59,116 nucleotides of DNA, taken from assembly GCA_030604905.1 (NCBI GenBank), contig JAUVVA010000008.1, positions 1 through 59,116 of the forward strand, written 5' to 3'. The stretch's first letter is position 1. Each line of letters starts with the position of its first letter. The position numbers were made by a program, and so were the translations under genes. The notes under the pieces were generated by a model. That model saw nothing but the letters and a program-made list of their open reading frames with translations, ran no database searches and was not told the origin of the DNA. This document shows, in pieces, positions 38,791 through 47,177 of the stretch. This stretch comes from Verrucomicrobiota bacterium. GTDB lineage: Bacteria; Verrucomicrobiota; Verrucomicrobiia; Opitutales; Opitutaceae.

Positions 38791-39720
38791 TCAATTCGCC
38801 GGGGCGCGCAGGGCGGCGGCGACGAGGGCGGCGCGGCGGGCGGCGGCGACGTCGTGCACGCGGTGCAGTTGCACGCCCTGGGCGACGGCGAGCGCGGTGG
38901 CGGCGAGCGTGGCCTCGAGGCGTTCGGCGGGCGTGGCGAGCTCGGGGAGGAGGTGGCCGAAGACGCTCTTGCGCGAGACGCCGAGCAGGATGGGGCGGCC
39001 GAGCGCGTGGAGCGCGTCGAGGCGGCGGAGGAGCGCGACGTTTTGCGGCTGGGCCTTGCCGAAGCCGATGCCGGGATCGAGGGCGATGCGCTCGGCGGGC
39101 ACGCCGGCGGCGGTGGCGAGGTCGAGGGAGCGGCGGAGGAAGGCGAGGACGGAGGGGAGGGGGGACGAGCCCATGGGCGGGACGCCCATGCCACGGGACG
39201 AGCCGGACGAACTCATGGGCGGGACGCCCATGCCACTTGGGTCGTTGTGCATCACGACGAGCGCGGCGCCGGAGGCGGCGGCGAGGCGGGCGAGGGCGGG
39301 GCCGCCGGGGCCTTGGAGGCCGTGGATGTCGTTGAGGATGTGCGCGCCGGCCTCGAGCGCGGCGGCGGCGACGGCCGCCTTGTAGGTGTCGATCGAGAGC
39401 GGCAGGCGGGGAAACTCGGCGGACAGGGCGCGGAGGAGAGGGGCGGTGCGGGCGATCTCTTCGGCCTCGCCGATCTCGACGTAGCCGGGACGCGTGGACT
39501 GGCCGCCGATGTCGAGAAGGTCGGCCCCCTCGGCCACGAGGCGGCGGGCATGGGCGAGCGCGGCGTCGAAGGAGGGCAGGCGGCTGTCGGCGTGGAAGGA
39601 GTCGGGGCTCGTGTTGACGATGCCCATGATCCGCGGCGCGGAGAGATCAAGTGCGAGGCCACGGCAGGGGAGCGACGCGACGTGGTCGGCGGGGGCGGAG
39701 GTTTTAGCCACGGAGGACAC
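38791..39720 (-). CDS. folP: Dihydropteroate synthase
   Basis: A ~309-residue folate-pathway enzyme that joins pABA to the pterin pyrophosphate. Signatures present are IMGIVNTSPDSF, LLDIGGQSTRPG, ILNDIHG, DPGIGFGK and LLGVSRKS. An extra ~24-residue segment after VVMHNDPS contains two GMGVPPM units encoded by palindromic repeats; it sits in a loop between conserved strands. The listed start is a GTG that lies inside a CACGGAG repeat, and GTG at 39711 is an alternative, so the first ~15 residues (MSSVAKTSAPADHV) may be repeat-derived or untranslated. The sulfonamide-target fold otherwise looks complete. Confidence 0.9.
   Translation of the reverse strand: MSSVAKTSAPADHVASLPCRGLALDLSAPRIMGIVNTSPDSFHADSRLPSFDAALAHARRLVAEGADLLDIGGQSTRPGYVEIGEAEEIARTAPLLRALSAEFPRLPLSIDTYKAAVAAAALEAGAHILNDIHGLQGPGGPALARLAAASGAALVVMHNDPSGMGVPPMSSSGSSRGMGVPPMGSSPLPSVLAFLRRSLDLATAAGVPAERIALDPGIGFGKAQPQNVALLRRLDALHALGRPILLGVSRKSVFGHLLPELATPAERLEATLAATALAVAQGVQLHRVHDVAAARRAALVAAALRAPAN
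39172..39232. repeat. Palindromic repeat family B, two copies inside folP
   Basis: CATGGGCGGGACGCCCATG occurs at 39172-39190 and 39214-39232, exactly 42 bp (14 codons) apart. Each copy is a perfect 8-bp stem with a GGA loop. On the coding strand each gives MGVPPM. A variant lies in the ABC ATPase gene at 41706. Confidence 0.88.
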
Positions 39721-39866
39721 GGAGCGCAGACACGGAGGGCACGGAGGCGGAGGGCGGAGGGGGGAGTTTTTTGGCGCGAAGACGCGAAGAGCAAACGAAA
39801 GGGCGCGAAGGGATCGGAAGCTCCGCCGATCCGAGGCATTCTTTGATGTTTCTTCGCGTCTTTGCG
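39709..39866. repeat. CACGGAG repeat and GCGAAGACGCG inverted repeat between folP and the ABC substrate-binding gene
   Basis: The left part repeats CACGGAGGACACGGAG and ACACGGAGGGCACGGAG, related to the arms at 581-682. The right part is an inverted repeat, GGCGCGAAGACGCGAAGA (about 39773-39790) against TCTTCGCGTCTTTGCG (about 39850-39865), with an inner hairpin GATCGGAAGCTCCGCCGATC. The block covers the folP start and ends just before the stop of the substrate-binding gene. Confidence 0.75.
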
Positions 39867-39878
39867 TTTGGGATTTCG

Positions 39879-40886
39879 TTACTCAGGGAGGAAGGCGGTG
39901 CTCATCACCTTCTCGACCTGGAGCGCGCCGGGCGGGGTGAGCTTGAGGTCCTCGAGGATCTTGATCTGCGTGGCGAAGCGGGCGGGGTCGAGGCGGCCGA
40001 TGCGGGAGCTGTCGGTGGCGTCGCGGCCGACGACGAGTTTTTCGTCGATGATCATCTGACGGGAGAAGGCGAGGAAGCCGTCGCTGTTCTTGGGGTTGTC
40101 GCGCTTCATGAGCTCGTGGGCTTCGGTGGGGTCGCCGTGGAGGTAGTCGTCCCAGCCGCGGATGTAGGCGGCGAGGAAGGCGCGGAGGGCGGCGGGGTTT
40201 TTCTCGGCCCAGTCGCGGTTGGCGATGAGCACGCCGTAGGAATCGTAGCCGGCGTCCCAGGCCTTGAGGAAACGCGGGGCGGGAGCGCCGCCCTGGGTGA
40301 TGATGTAGGGCTCGGCGATGTAGAAGCCCTGCTGGATGAAGGTGGGGTCGGCGATGAAGTTGGAGACGGAGAAGTTGAAGGGTATGACGGTGAAATCGAT
40401 CGCGTATTTCTGCTTGAGGAAGTCGAGGAAGACCCAGCCCGGGCGGGCCATGATGCGGCGCCCGTCGAGGTCGGGGAAGTCGCGCACGGGGTTGTCGGCG
40501 TGGAGGAGGAAGACGGAGGGATCGTTTTGGAAGACGGCGGCGACCTGGAGGAGCGGGAAGCCCTTGTGGGTGTCGAGCAGGGTGGTGACGCTCTCGCCCT
40601 GGCCGATCTGGGCGCGGCCGGTGGCGATGACCTGGTTGACGATGAGGCCCTGCTGGCCGCCGGGGACGAGGGTGACGTCGAGGCCGGCCTCGCGGAACCA
40701 GCCGCGGGCGAGGGCTTGGTAGAAGCCGCCGTGCTCGGGCTCGGGGAACCAGTCGAGCTGGACGGTGATTTTGGTGAGGCCGTCGGAGGCGCCCTCGCGG
40801 GCGGCGTCTTTTTTGCCGCAGGCGCTGAGGGTGAAGAGGGCGGCGAACGCGAGGAGGAGGCGCGGGAGGCGGACGGTGGATTTCAT
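39879..40886 (-). CDS. NMT1/THI5-like ABC transporter substrate-binding lipoprotein
   Basis: A 335-residue periplasmic-side binding lipoprotein. The signal peptide ends in the lipobox LSAC (ALFTLSACGKK). The binding domain begins ITVQLDWFPEPEHGGFYQAL, the NMT1/SsuA/ThiY-like pattern, with IGQGESVTTLLDTHKG and RRIMARPGWVFLDFL. Relatives import thiamine pyrimidine precursors, sulfonates or nitrate. The LDWFPEPEHGGFY start favours the ThiY-like group, but no thiamine gene or TPP riboswitch is seen. It is the last gene of a three-gene operon in which each start overlaps the previous stop by 4 bp. Confidence 0.85.
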   Translation of the reverse strand: MKSTVRLPRLLLAFAALFTLSACGKKDAAREGASDGLTKITVQLDWFPEPEHGGFYQALARGWFREAGLDVTLVPGGQQGLIVNQVIATGRAQIGQGESVTTLLDTHKGFPLLQVAAVFQNDPSVFLLHADNPVRDFPDLDGRRIMARPGWVFLDFLKQKYAIDFTVIPFNFSVSNFIADPTFIQQGFYIAEPYIITQGGAPAPRFLKAWDAGYDSYGVLIANRDWAEKNPAALRAFLAAYIRGWDDYLHGDPTEAHELMKRDNPKNSDGFLAFSRQMIIDEKLVVGRDATDSSRIGRLDPARFATQIKILEDLKLTPPGALQVEKVMSTAFLPE

Positions 40887-41674
40887 TTGTCGGAGAGGGG
40901 GTAGCTGTCGTGCCAGCGGTGGAGGACGAGCCAGGAGATCCCGGAGACGGCGGCGACGAGGGCGAAGCCGAGCACGCAGCCGACGAGCGCGGTGGCGTAG
41001 AGGGCGGGGATCTCGTTGCGCGCGCTGAAGAGCAGGGCGGACATGCCGAGGCCGAGGCGGCCGCCGCTGCTGCTGCCGACGAGGTAGTCGGCGGTGAGGG
41101 CGCCGATGGGCGCGAGGATGGCGGCGATGCGCAGGCCGGTGAAGAAGTAGGGCAGGGCGGCGGGCGCTCTCAGGAGCAGCAGTTCCTGCCAGCGGGCGGC
41201 GCGGCCCATGCGGAAGAGGTCGAGGTGGGCGCGATCCACCGAGAGCAGACCCTGGGTGGTGTTCACCACGAGCGGGAAGAACGTGATCAGGAAGGTGACC
41301 AGGATGACGCTCGGCGCGCCCGGGCCGACCCAGAGGATGAGGATCGGGGCGATGATGATGATCGGCACCATTTGCAGGCCCATGAGGTAGGGGTAGAGCG
41401 TGGCGCGGACGAGGTTGGAGCTGGCGAGCAGCAGCGAGGCGAGGGCCGCGACGGCGGCGGCGAGGGCGAAGCCGGCGAGCGCGGCGAGCGCGGTGTGGCG
41501 CGCGGCCACAAGCAGCGCGGGCCCATGGATGCGGAAGGCCTCGGCGAGCTGGGACAGGCTGGGGAGGAGGAAGCGGCGCGAGGGAGCGAGGGAGTGATGC
41601 AGGGCCTGCCAGCCGGCGAGGAGCAGCGCGAAGAGGGCGAGCGGAAGCAGCCAGCGGAGAAGGCGCGCGTTCAT
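40883..41674 (-). CDS. ABC transporter permease (SsuC/ThiX type)
   Basis: A 263-residue permease with about six membrane helices (LLPLALFALLLAGWQAL at the N-terminus). The BPD_transp_1 EAA loop region is visible as ARWQELLLLRAPAALPYFFTGL. It would form the membrane channel for the adjacent ATPase and binding lipoprotein. The start at 41674 overlaps the ATPase stop (ATGA), and its stop overlaps the lipoprotein start in the same way. A longer frame upstream is antisense or shadow sequence of the ATPase gene. Confidence 0.88.
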   Translation of the reverse strand: MNARLLRWLLPLALFALLLAGWQALHHSLAPSRRFLLPSLSQLAEAFRIHGPALLVAARHTALAALAGFALAAAVAALASLLLASSNLVRATLYPYLMGLQMVPIIIIAPILILWVGPGAPSVILVTFLITFFPLVVNTTQGLLSVDRAHLDLFRMGRAARWQELLLLRAPAALPYFFTGLRIAAILAPIGALTADYLVGSSSGGRLGLGMSALLFSARNEIPALYATALVGCVLGFALVAAVSGISWLVLHRWHDSYPLSDK

Positions 41675-42567
41675 GGGGCGGGGGAGGGCGCGGAGGACGA
41701 AGCCGCGGGCGGGACGCCCGTGCCGCTCTCGGGGTCGACGGCGCGGAGGCGGGCGGAGACCTCGGCGACGAGGCGGAGATAGTCGGCGGAGCGGCGGGTG
41801 TCGTGGGTGCGTGGATACGGAAGCTCCACGCGAAGATCGTGCGCGATGCGACCCGGGCGGGGCGCGAGGACGAGGATGCGCGTGGCCAGGAACACCGCCT
41901 CGGCCACGGAGTGGGTGACGAAGAGGGCGGTCCAGCGCTGGCGGGCGTGGATGGCGAGCAACTCCTCGCCGAGGCGGTCGCGCGTCATCTCGTCGAGCGC
42001 GCCAAAGGGCTCGTCGAGCAGGAGCACGCGCGGTTCGGTGGCGAGGGCGCGGGCGAGGGAGACGCGCATCTTCTGCCCGCCGGAGAGCTGGCGCGGGTAG
42101 GCGCGCGCCCGATCGGCGAGCCCGACGAGGGCGAGGGCGGCCTCGCGGCGGCGCGCGCGCTCGGCGGCGGGCACGCGGCGGAGGCGGAGCAGCGTCTCGA
42201 CGTTGGCGTCGACGCGCAGCCAAGGGAGGAGGGTGGCGTCTTGAAAAACGTAGGCGAGGTCGTCGCCCTGGCCGGGCGGGTGGCCATCGATGGTGATCGT
42301 GCCGGCGCTGGGTTCGGCGAGACCGGAGAGGAGGCGGAGCAGGGTGGATTTGCCGCAGCCGGAGGGGCCGAGCACGGCGACGAATTCCCCCGGGGAAATC
42401 GTCAGATCGAGCGGCGCGAGGACGGGCGGGGCGGAGGCGGGACCGGGGGCGTCGGAGGAGCGGAAGCGTTTGGACACCTGCTCCAGGCGGAGGGCCGGGG
42501 GCGGAGGCGCGGGAGCGGTCGCGGCGCCAGCGGGCGACACGGCGAAACTGGACGAGGTGACGGGCAA
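41671..42567 (-). CDS. ABC transporter ATP-binding protein (SsuB/ThiZ type)
   Basis: A 298-residue ATPase with Walker A GPSGCGKST, Q-loop VFQDATLLPW, signature LSGGQKMRVSLARAL, Walker B LLLDEPFGALD and the H-loop VTHSVAEA. The Q-loop LLPW pattern is typical of the nitrate/sulfonate/taurine and pyrimidine importers. The extreme C-terminus ([19 protein letters not shown]) is low-complexity and includes a family B repeat peptide GVPP. The N-terminal ~25 residues are also Ala/Pro-rich. It is the first gene of the import operon. Confidence 0.88.
   Translation of the reverse strand: MPVTSSSFAVSPAGAATAPAPPPPALRLEQVSKRFRSSDAPGPASAPPVLAPLDLTISPGEFVAVLGPSGCGKSTLLRLLSGLAEPSAGTITIDGHPPGQGDDLAYVFQDATLLPWLRVDANVETLLRLRRVPAAERARRREAALALVGLADRARAYPRQLSGGQKMRVSLARALATEPRVLLLDEPFGALDEMTRDRLGEELLAIHARQRWTALFVTHSVAEAVFLATRILVLAPRPGRIAHDLRVELPYPRTHDTRRSADYLRLVAEVSARLRAVDPESGTGVPPAASSSAPSPAP
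41706..41720. repeat. Family B palindrome variant in the ABC ATPase 3' end
   Basis: CGGGCGGGACGCCCG, a 6-bp stem with the same GGA loop as the folP copies, followed by TGCC as in folP. It encodes GTGVPP on the minus strand, matching GMGVPP of folP, and extends the protein past the conserved domain. Confidence 0.7.
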
Positions 42568-42674
42568 GGCGAAGCGGGACGGGCGCCTAGTTAGAGCGGG
42601 AGCACGGGAAGCGCAAATGCGGAAGGCCGGGCCCGGGCTCGGCCTTGGCCCCCGGGGGCTGGTGGACGGGCACG

Positions 42675-42708
42675 AAAAACCCGCAGCCGGCGCGGGCTGC
42701 GGGTTTTT
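42675..42708 (-). terminator. Intrinsic terminator downstream of rpmB
   Basis: AAAAACCCGCAGCC and GGCTGCGGGTTTTT form a perfect GC stem flanked by A and T runs, so it can work in both directions. It lies about 40 bp after the rpmB stop and would also insulate the downstream import operon. Confidence 0.9.
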
Positions 42709-42748
42709 GAAATCACGAAGGCGAAGGGGCGAGGCGCCCGCGTCGCGA

Positions 42749-42979
42749 TCAGACCTTCTCGACGAGGCCGGCCTTGATGGCTTTGACCGAGACGAGCATG
42801 CGCTTCACGCTGCCGTTGGCGAGCTTCACCCGGATGCGCTGGAGATTGGGTTTGAAGGTGCGGGGGGTCTTCTTGGTCACGTGCGTGCCGATACCGCCGC
42901 TCTTCTTGGACTGACCCTTGCGATGAATGATGGAGCCCTTGGTGGGGCGTTTGCCGGTGATAGCGCAGATGCGAGCCAT
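42749..42979 (-). CDS. rpmB: 50S ribosomal protein L28
   Basis: A 76-residue ribosomal protein of the large subunit. It begins ARICAITGKRPTKGSIIHRK and has RTFKPNLQRIRV and the C-terminal LVSVKAIKAGLVEKV, all typical of bacterial L28. CAITGK has only one Cys, so it is the zinc-free type. It is monocistronic, with a strong terminator after it and the third composite repeat upstream. Confidence 0.97.
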   Translation of the reverse strand: MARICAITGKRPTKGSIIHRKGQSKKSGGIGTHVTKKTPRTFKPNLQRIRVKLANGSVKRMLVSVKAIKAGLVEKV

Positions 42980-43046
42980 GGTGGTGCTTGAGTTGAGTTA
43001 AAAGGGTCAGAGACAGGGGGGTGGGGTGAGGGGGTGCAAGGGAAAA

Positions 43047-43131
43047 GTCGCGGCGCTGCGCGCCGCGAAATGACCAATGACCAAGGACCAATGACCAAGG
43101 ACCAAGGACCAATGACCAATGACGAATGACC
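43047..43131. repeat. GC hairpin plus nine-unit heptamer array upstream of rpmB
   Basis: The palindrome CGCGGCGCTGCGCGCCGCG is followed by nine 7-bp units (43069-43131) of AATGACC, AAGGACC and AATGACG. It leads into the fourth copy of the interspersed element. The array is 90 bp upstream of the rpmB start. Confidence 0.9.
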
Positions 43132-43280
43132 TCGAGTGTCTAAGTGGCCGCAAAGAGGCACAGAAGTCGCAAAATCAATCCAAAGCTCCGCCCACTCTGC
43201 TTGTTCTTTGCGCCTCTTGCGCCTCTTTGCGGCCATTCTCTGACCGAGTTTGCTCAAGTCGCTTCAACGACGGGGCACTC
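43132..43280. repeat. ~206-bp interspersed element, copy 4, internally deleted
   Basis: Carries the core arms TGGCCGCAAAGAGGCACA and TGCGCCTCTTTGCGGCCA and the distal GACCGAGTTTGCTCAAGTCG, but lacks the CTAGCG head motif and about 27 bp before the left arm found in the other copies. It retains the same orientation relative to its array. Confidence 0.85.
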
Positions 43281-43301
43281 GACTGTTGGAGCCTGAGATT
43301 C

Positions 43302-43388
43302 GACCACAGATGGCATAGACACCACGGATAAGGAGCAGGACGTTCACCAGTCATTATCTGCGCCCATCCGCGTGATCAGCGGTTAAAG
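43302..43388. repeat. Imperfect inverted repeat of the ACCACAGATGG type
   Basis: GACCACAGATGGCATAGACA and CCACGGATAA at the left pair imperfectly with TTATCTGCGCCCATCCGCGT and GATCAGCGGTTAAA at the right. It lies downstream of the MidA-like gene and could be a transcript 3'-end hairpin. Confidence 0.6.
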
Positions 43389-43451
43389 CTCTGCTTTTGC
43401 CCACCTGCGCCTGGGGGGCTTTCGCGTCAAGTGGGGCCCTCGGCTCCTCGG

Positions 43452-44501
43452 CTACTCGACCCCTCGACTCTTCTTGAAGGCATGCAGCACCTGGAACTTC
43501 TGGCCCATCTGCGCGGGGTGGAGCAGGTGGAGCAGGGCGCGGTGGCGGGGGTTGGTGGGCGCGGGGGGCTCGCGGGAGAGGGCGGCGGCGATGTGGTCGC
43601 CGGCGTGGTGCACGAGAAAACTCTCTTGGGAAAGAACTTCCGGGGGGCGCGTGGACGGGGAGTGGGGACGGAGCGCTTCGATCAACCAATCCCAACACAC
43701 GTGCGCGGTGAGGTCCTGCTCGCCGGGGCGGGCGAGCAAGTCGTTCGATTGGGTGTGTTGGTGGTAGGCGCGGGCGCTGCCGGCGGGGCAGGCGTGGGCG
43801 AGCTCGGCGAAGCGCTTTCCGTAGTCGAAGGCGATGAAGAGTCCGTGCCAGGGCTCGGCGGCGATCTGCGCGGCCAGCTCGGCGGCGGCGAGCGGGGCGT
43901 CGAACAGATAGTCCTCGGGCGTCTCGGCGAAGGGAGGAAGGAAAGGCGCGAGACTCGCCGGCGCGGGACCAAGATCGATCTCATGGAGCGTGGAGTCCGC
44001 GGGCGCGAGCTCGACCCCGAGTTCGTGCCAGGCGTCCGCGCGGCGCACGAAGCGGCGCAGGGGCTGGGCGTCGAAGAGTTCGTTGGAAAACACCACGCAG
44101 GGCCCGGCGAGCGTGAGCGCTTCGCCGACGCGCAGGGTAAGCGACTCGCGAAAGGGATGCCCGGACACTCCCGCGAGCACGCCCCCGGAGGGCTCGGCGC
44201 CGATCTCCACGAAGCGGTGCGCGGCGGGATCTAGTCCGGCTTCGCGAAGGAGCTTGGCGGCGGCGGCCGCGACCAGTTCCCCGAAAATCGGACCGAGGCT
44301 GGTGGCGGTGTAGAAATCCGCTCCGCGCTCCCGGCCCACGCGGCTGCGTTTCCGGCGGTAGTAACCGAGCTCGGGATCGTAGAGCGCGAGGCGCATGAAG
44401 GCGTCGAAGCGCAGGGGGCGGCCCTCGCCTCCGGCCGCGCGGCGGAAGGCGGCGGCGAAAGCGGGATCGAGCGGGGGACGAGACGGAGTGGACGAAGCCA
44501 T
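43452..44501 (-). CDS. MidA/NDUFAF7-like SAM-dependent methyltransferase (DUF185)
   Basis: A 349-residue protein of the COG1565 family. It has LRFDAFMRLALYDPELGYYR near the start, DFYTATSLGPIFGELVA, a Rossmann-type RFVEIGAEPSGGVLAGV, CVVFSNELFDAQPLRRF, and LFIAFDYGKRFAEL. The mitochondrial homologue methylates an arginine in complex I; bacterial targets are not known. It is divergent from the S41 protease gene with only 34 bp between their starts. Confidence 0.88.
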   Translation of the reverse strand: MASSTPSRPPLDPAFAAAFRRAAGGEGRPLRFDAFMRLALYDPELGYYRRKRSRVGRERGADFYTATSLGPIFGELVAAAAAKLLREAGLDPAAHRFVEIGAEPSGGVLAGVSGHPFRESLTLRVGEALTLAGPCVVFSNELFDAQPLRRFVRRADAWHELGVELAPADSTLHEIDLGPAPASLAPFLPPFAETPEDYLFDAPLAAAELAAQIAAEPWHGLFIAFDYGKRFAELAHACPAGSARAYHQHTQSNDLLARPGEQDLTAHVCWDWLIEALRPHSPSTRPPEVLSQESFLVHHAGDHIAAALSREPPAPTNPRHRALLHLLHPAQMGQKFQVLHAFKKSRGVE

Positions 44502-44535
44502 TTACAAGCGGGGGCGCTTGAGCACAGTCCGGCGC

Positions 44536-45972
44536 ATGTTCAAGCGGATTGTCAGCATCGGACTGGGCGTGATCGCCGGCTATCTCATGACCCTGGGGGT
44601 CATGCAGGTCGTGAACGCCTGGGGCATGTGGCCGGACCGTCAGGTCAACCGCTCCGCCGACCAAGTCTCGCAGGTGATGCGTTTGCTCAACCGGCACTAC
44701 GTCGACGAGACCGAGGTGGCGGCGCCGAGACTCGCCGAGCAGGCGATCCAGAGCATGGTCGGGGGGCTCGATCCTTTTTCGCAGTTCCTGCCGCCCCAGG
44801 CCTACCGGCATCTGGAGGAGGAGGTGGACGGCGCCTTCGGCGGGATCGGCGTGCAGGTGGAGGAACTGGACGGGCGGATCGTGGTGGTGACGCCGATCGC
44901 GGGCACGCCGGGCGAGCGCGCGGGCATCTTGCGCGGCGACGTGTTTGTCTCGGTGGACGGGACCGATGTCGGGCCGCTGCGGCTGGATCAGTTTGTCGCC
45001 CGGCTGCGGGGCAAGCCCGGGACATCCGTGACGGTGGAGATCGAGCGCGGCGAGCCGGCGCGGCGGATCGAGTTCACGCTGAAGCGGGAGCAGATCCGGG
45101 TCGACAGCGTGCGCGACGTGGAGCTGCTCGAGGGGGGCATCGGCTACATCCGCGTGAGCTTGTTCGCCGAGCGGACGGGGCGCGACTTCAAGGCGGCGGT
45201 GGCGCGCCTGCGCGAGGAGGGGGCGCGGGCCTTGGTGATCGATTTGCGCAACAATCCCGGCGGTCTGCTCAACACGGCCGTGGAGGTGGTCGAGCCCTTT
45301 TTCCCGCGCGGCGAGCTGGTGGTCTACACCCAGGGGCGGCGGCGACAGGATCGCGTGGAGCTGCGGGCTCGCGGCGATCGCGAGCCCCTGCGCCTGCCGC
45401 TCGCGGTCTTGATCAACAACGGGAGCGCGAGCGCGGCCGAGATCGTGGCCGGGGCGCTGCAGGACACCGAGCGGGCGGTGCTCGTGGGCGAGAAGACCTT
45501 TGGCAAGGGCTCGGTGCAGACGATCTTTCCGCTGCGCGGCGGCTCCGCCCTGCGCCTCACCACGGCGCGCTACTACACGCCCTCGGGCGTGGTCATCCAC
45601 GAGCAGGGCATCCATCCGGATATCCGCGAGATTCTGACGCCGGAGGAGGAGAAGGCCATTTTCTTCCGCCGGATGCGGCCCGATATCACCGATCCCGCGG
45701 AGTTTCGCGAGCGCTTCGGCGTGCCGCCCGCGGAGGACACGCAGCTGGCCGCGGCGCTGCGCGAGCTGCGCGCCGAGCTGGCCGGCGCGCCCCCCACCCG
45801 TCGCACGCCGGAGCAGCGGGAGGCGTGGCTCAGGGCGGCCCGCGAGGCCGCGCGCGCCGCGGAGGCGGCCGAAGCCGCGGCGGCCGAAGCGGCCGAGGCG
45901 GATGCGGCGGCGGCGGAGCTGCCGGCGCCGGCCCCGGAGCACCAGACGGTGCCGGCGGAGGTGGCGCCGTGA
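44536..45972 (+). CDS. ctpA: S41-family carboxyl-terminal processing protease
   Basis: A 478-residue periplasmic protease with an N-terminal anchor or signal (IVSIGLGVIAGYLMTLGVM). A PDZ domain lies at about 105-185 (FGGIGVQVEELDGRIVVVTP). The S41 catalytic core has the nucleophile Ser in NNGSASAAEIVAGAL and the Lys in GEKTFGKGSVQ. The C-terminal ~60 residues are a low-complexity Ala/Glu stretch (ARAAEAAEAAAAEAAEAD). CtpA-type enzymes trim or degrade periplasmic proteins. The start at 44536 begins the membrane segment. The stop overlaps the tsaD GTG start. Confidence 0.9.
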   Translation: MFKRIVSIGLGVIAGYLMTLGVMQVVNAWGMWPDRQVNRSADQVSQVMRLLNRHYVDETEVAAPRLAEQAIQSMVGGLDPFSQFLPPQAYRHLEEEVDGAFGGIGVQVEELDGRIVVVTPIAGTPGERAGILRGDVFVSVDGTDVGPLRLDQFVARLRGKPGTSVTVEIERGEPARRIEFTLKREQIRVDSVRDVELLEGGIGYIRVSLFAERTGRDFKAAVARLREEGARALVIDLRNNPGGLLNTAVEVVEPFFPRGELVVYTQGRRRQDRVELRARGDREPLRLPLAVLINNGSASAAEIVAGALQDTERAVLVGEKTFGKGSVQTIFPLRGGSALRLTTARYYTPSGVVIHEQGIHPDIREILTPEEEKAIFFRRMRPDITDPAEFRERFGVPPAEDTQLAAALRELRAELAGAPPTRRTPEQREAWLRAAREAARAAEAAEAAAAEAAEADAAAAELPAPAPEHQTVPAEVAP

Positions 45973-47036
45973 TCCTGGCGATCGAGACTTCCTGCGACGA
46001 GAGCGCGGTGGCGCTTTTCGAGCCCGCGCGCGGGCTGGTGGCGGAGTGGGTGCACAGCCAGATCGCGATTCACGAAAAACACGGGGGCGTGGTGCCGGAT
46101 CTCGCGACCCGCGAGCATCTGCGCACGCTCGAGCCTCTGCTCGGCCGGGCGCGCGAGGCCTCGGCGGGCTTTGCCGCGGTGACGCAGATCGCGGTGACGC
46201 AGGGGCCGGGCCTGGCCGCCTGTCTCGCCATCGGGCTCGCCTCGGCCAAGGCGCTGGCGCTGGCGCTCGGCGTGCCGCTGCGAGGGGTGAACCACCTGCG
46301 CGCCCACGTGTGGTCGCCCTTCATCCCGCTGCACGCGGAGGCGCCGGAGCGCTTCGAGGGGCGGCTGGGCGGCTTGCTGCCGCAGCTCGCGCTCGTGGTG
46401 TCGGGCGGCAACACGCTGCTCGCGGTGCTCGACGAGGACCGGCGCATCCGCGTGCTCTCGACCACGCGGGACGACGCGGCGGGCGAGGCCTTGGACAAAG
46501 GCGCGAAGCTCCTCGGGCTCGGCTACCCCGGCGGGCCGCTGGTGGAGCGCCAGGCGGCGGCGGGCGGGCGGGCCGACGCCTATGAGTTTCCGCGCGGACT
46601 GGGGCCGCGCGACGAGCTGGATTTCAGTTTCTCGGGCCTCAAAACCTCGCTGCGTTATCAACTGGAGAAGATGAGCCCCGAGGCGGTCGCCGCCGAGCTG
46701 CCCCACCTTTGCGCGAGTTATCAGCAGGCGGTGATCGACGCCTTGACGCGCAAGGCGGGCGCGGCTCTCCGGCGCGGGGCGGGGGAGGGGCGGCCCTTCC
46801 GCAGCATCGGTCTCTCGGGAGGCGTGGCCAACAACAAGGCGCTGCGCGCGGAGCTCGCCGCGGTGGCGGCGCGTGCGCGGGTGCCCTTGCTCGCCGCGGA
46901 GCCGCGACACACCGGCGACAACGCGGGCATGGTCGCCTTCACCGCCTGGGCCGATCCGGGCGCGCGCGGGCTGGGCTTGGCCGAGGGCGCCGTCGCTTTG
47001 GAGATCCAGCCGGCGTGGGAGTTGTCGCAAGCCTGA
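45969..47036 (+). CDS. tsaD: tRNA N6-adenosine threonylcarbamoyltransferase
   Basis: A 355-residue enzyme that transfers threonylcarbamoyl to A37 of ANN-decoding tRNAs, working with TsaB and TsaE. It begins ILAIETSCDESAVALF. It has the metal-binding H-x3-H in NHLRAH, VVSGGNT, DDAAGEALDKGAKLLGLGYPGG shortened here to its core pattern, and SGGVANNKALR. The GTG start overlaps the ctpA stop (GTGA) and has GGAGG 7 nt upstream. All conserved residues appear present. Confidence 0.95.
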   Translation: MILAIETSCDESAVALFEPARGLVAEWVHSQIAIHEKHGGVVPDLATREHLRTLEPLLGRAREASAGFAAVTQIAVTQGPGLAACLAIGLASAKALALALGVPLRGVNHLRAHVWSPFIPLHAEAPERFEGRLGGLLPQLALVVSGGNTLLAVLDEDRRIRVLSTTRDDAAGEALDKGAKLLGLGYPGGPLVERQAAAGGRADAYEFPRGLGPRDELDFSFSGLKTSLRYQLEKMSPEAVAAELPHLCASYQQAVIDALTRKAGAALRRGAGEGRPFRSIGLSGGVANNKALRAELAAVAARARVPLLAAEPRHTGDNAGMVAFTAWADPGARGLGLAEGAVALEIQPAWELSQA

Positions 47037-47177
47037 GCCGCGGGCCGTCGCCTGCGGCGATGCCCTCTCCCCGCTGTTGCGCTTCGTCGTCTCGGAATCC
47101 GCTCCGGGTATTGTTCGCCCTGCGGGCTCACCCTCCGCCCGCGGCTCCGGGCTACGCCGTCTCCGCTGGTCCCGCGC

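Noticed and set aside
42568-42748. TPP riboswitch upstream of the NMT1/THI5-like import operon
   Set aside because: No conserved THI-box sequence can be seen in the region; only the rpmB terminator is evident.
43069-43131. Heptamer arrays as CRISPR repeats
   Set aside because: The units are 7 bp, contiguous and without spacers, and no cas genes are present.
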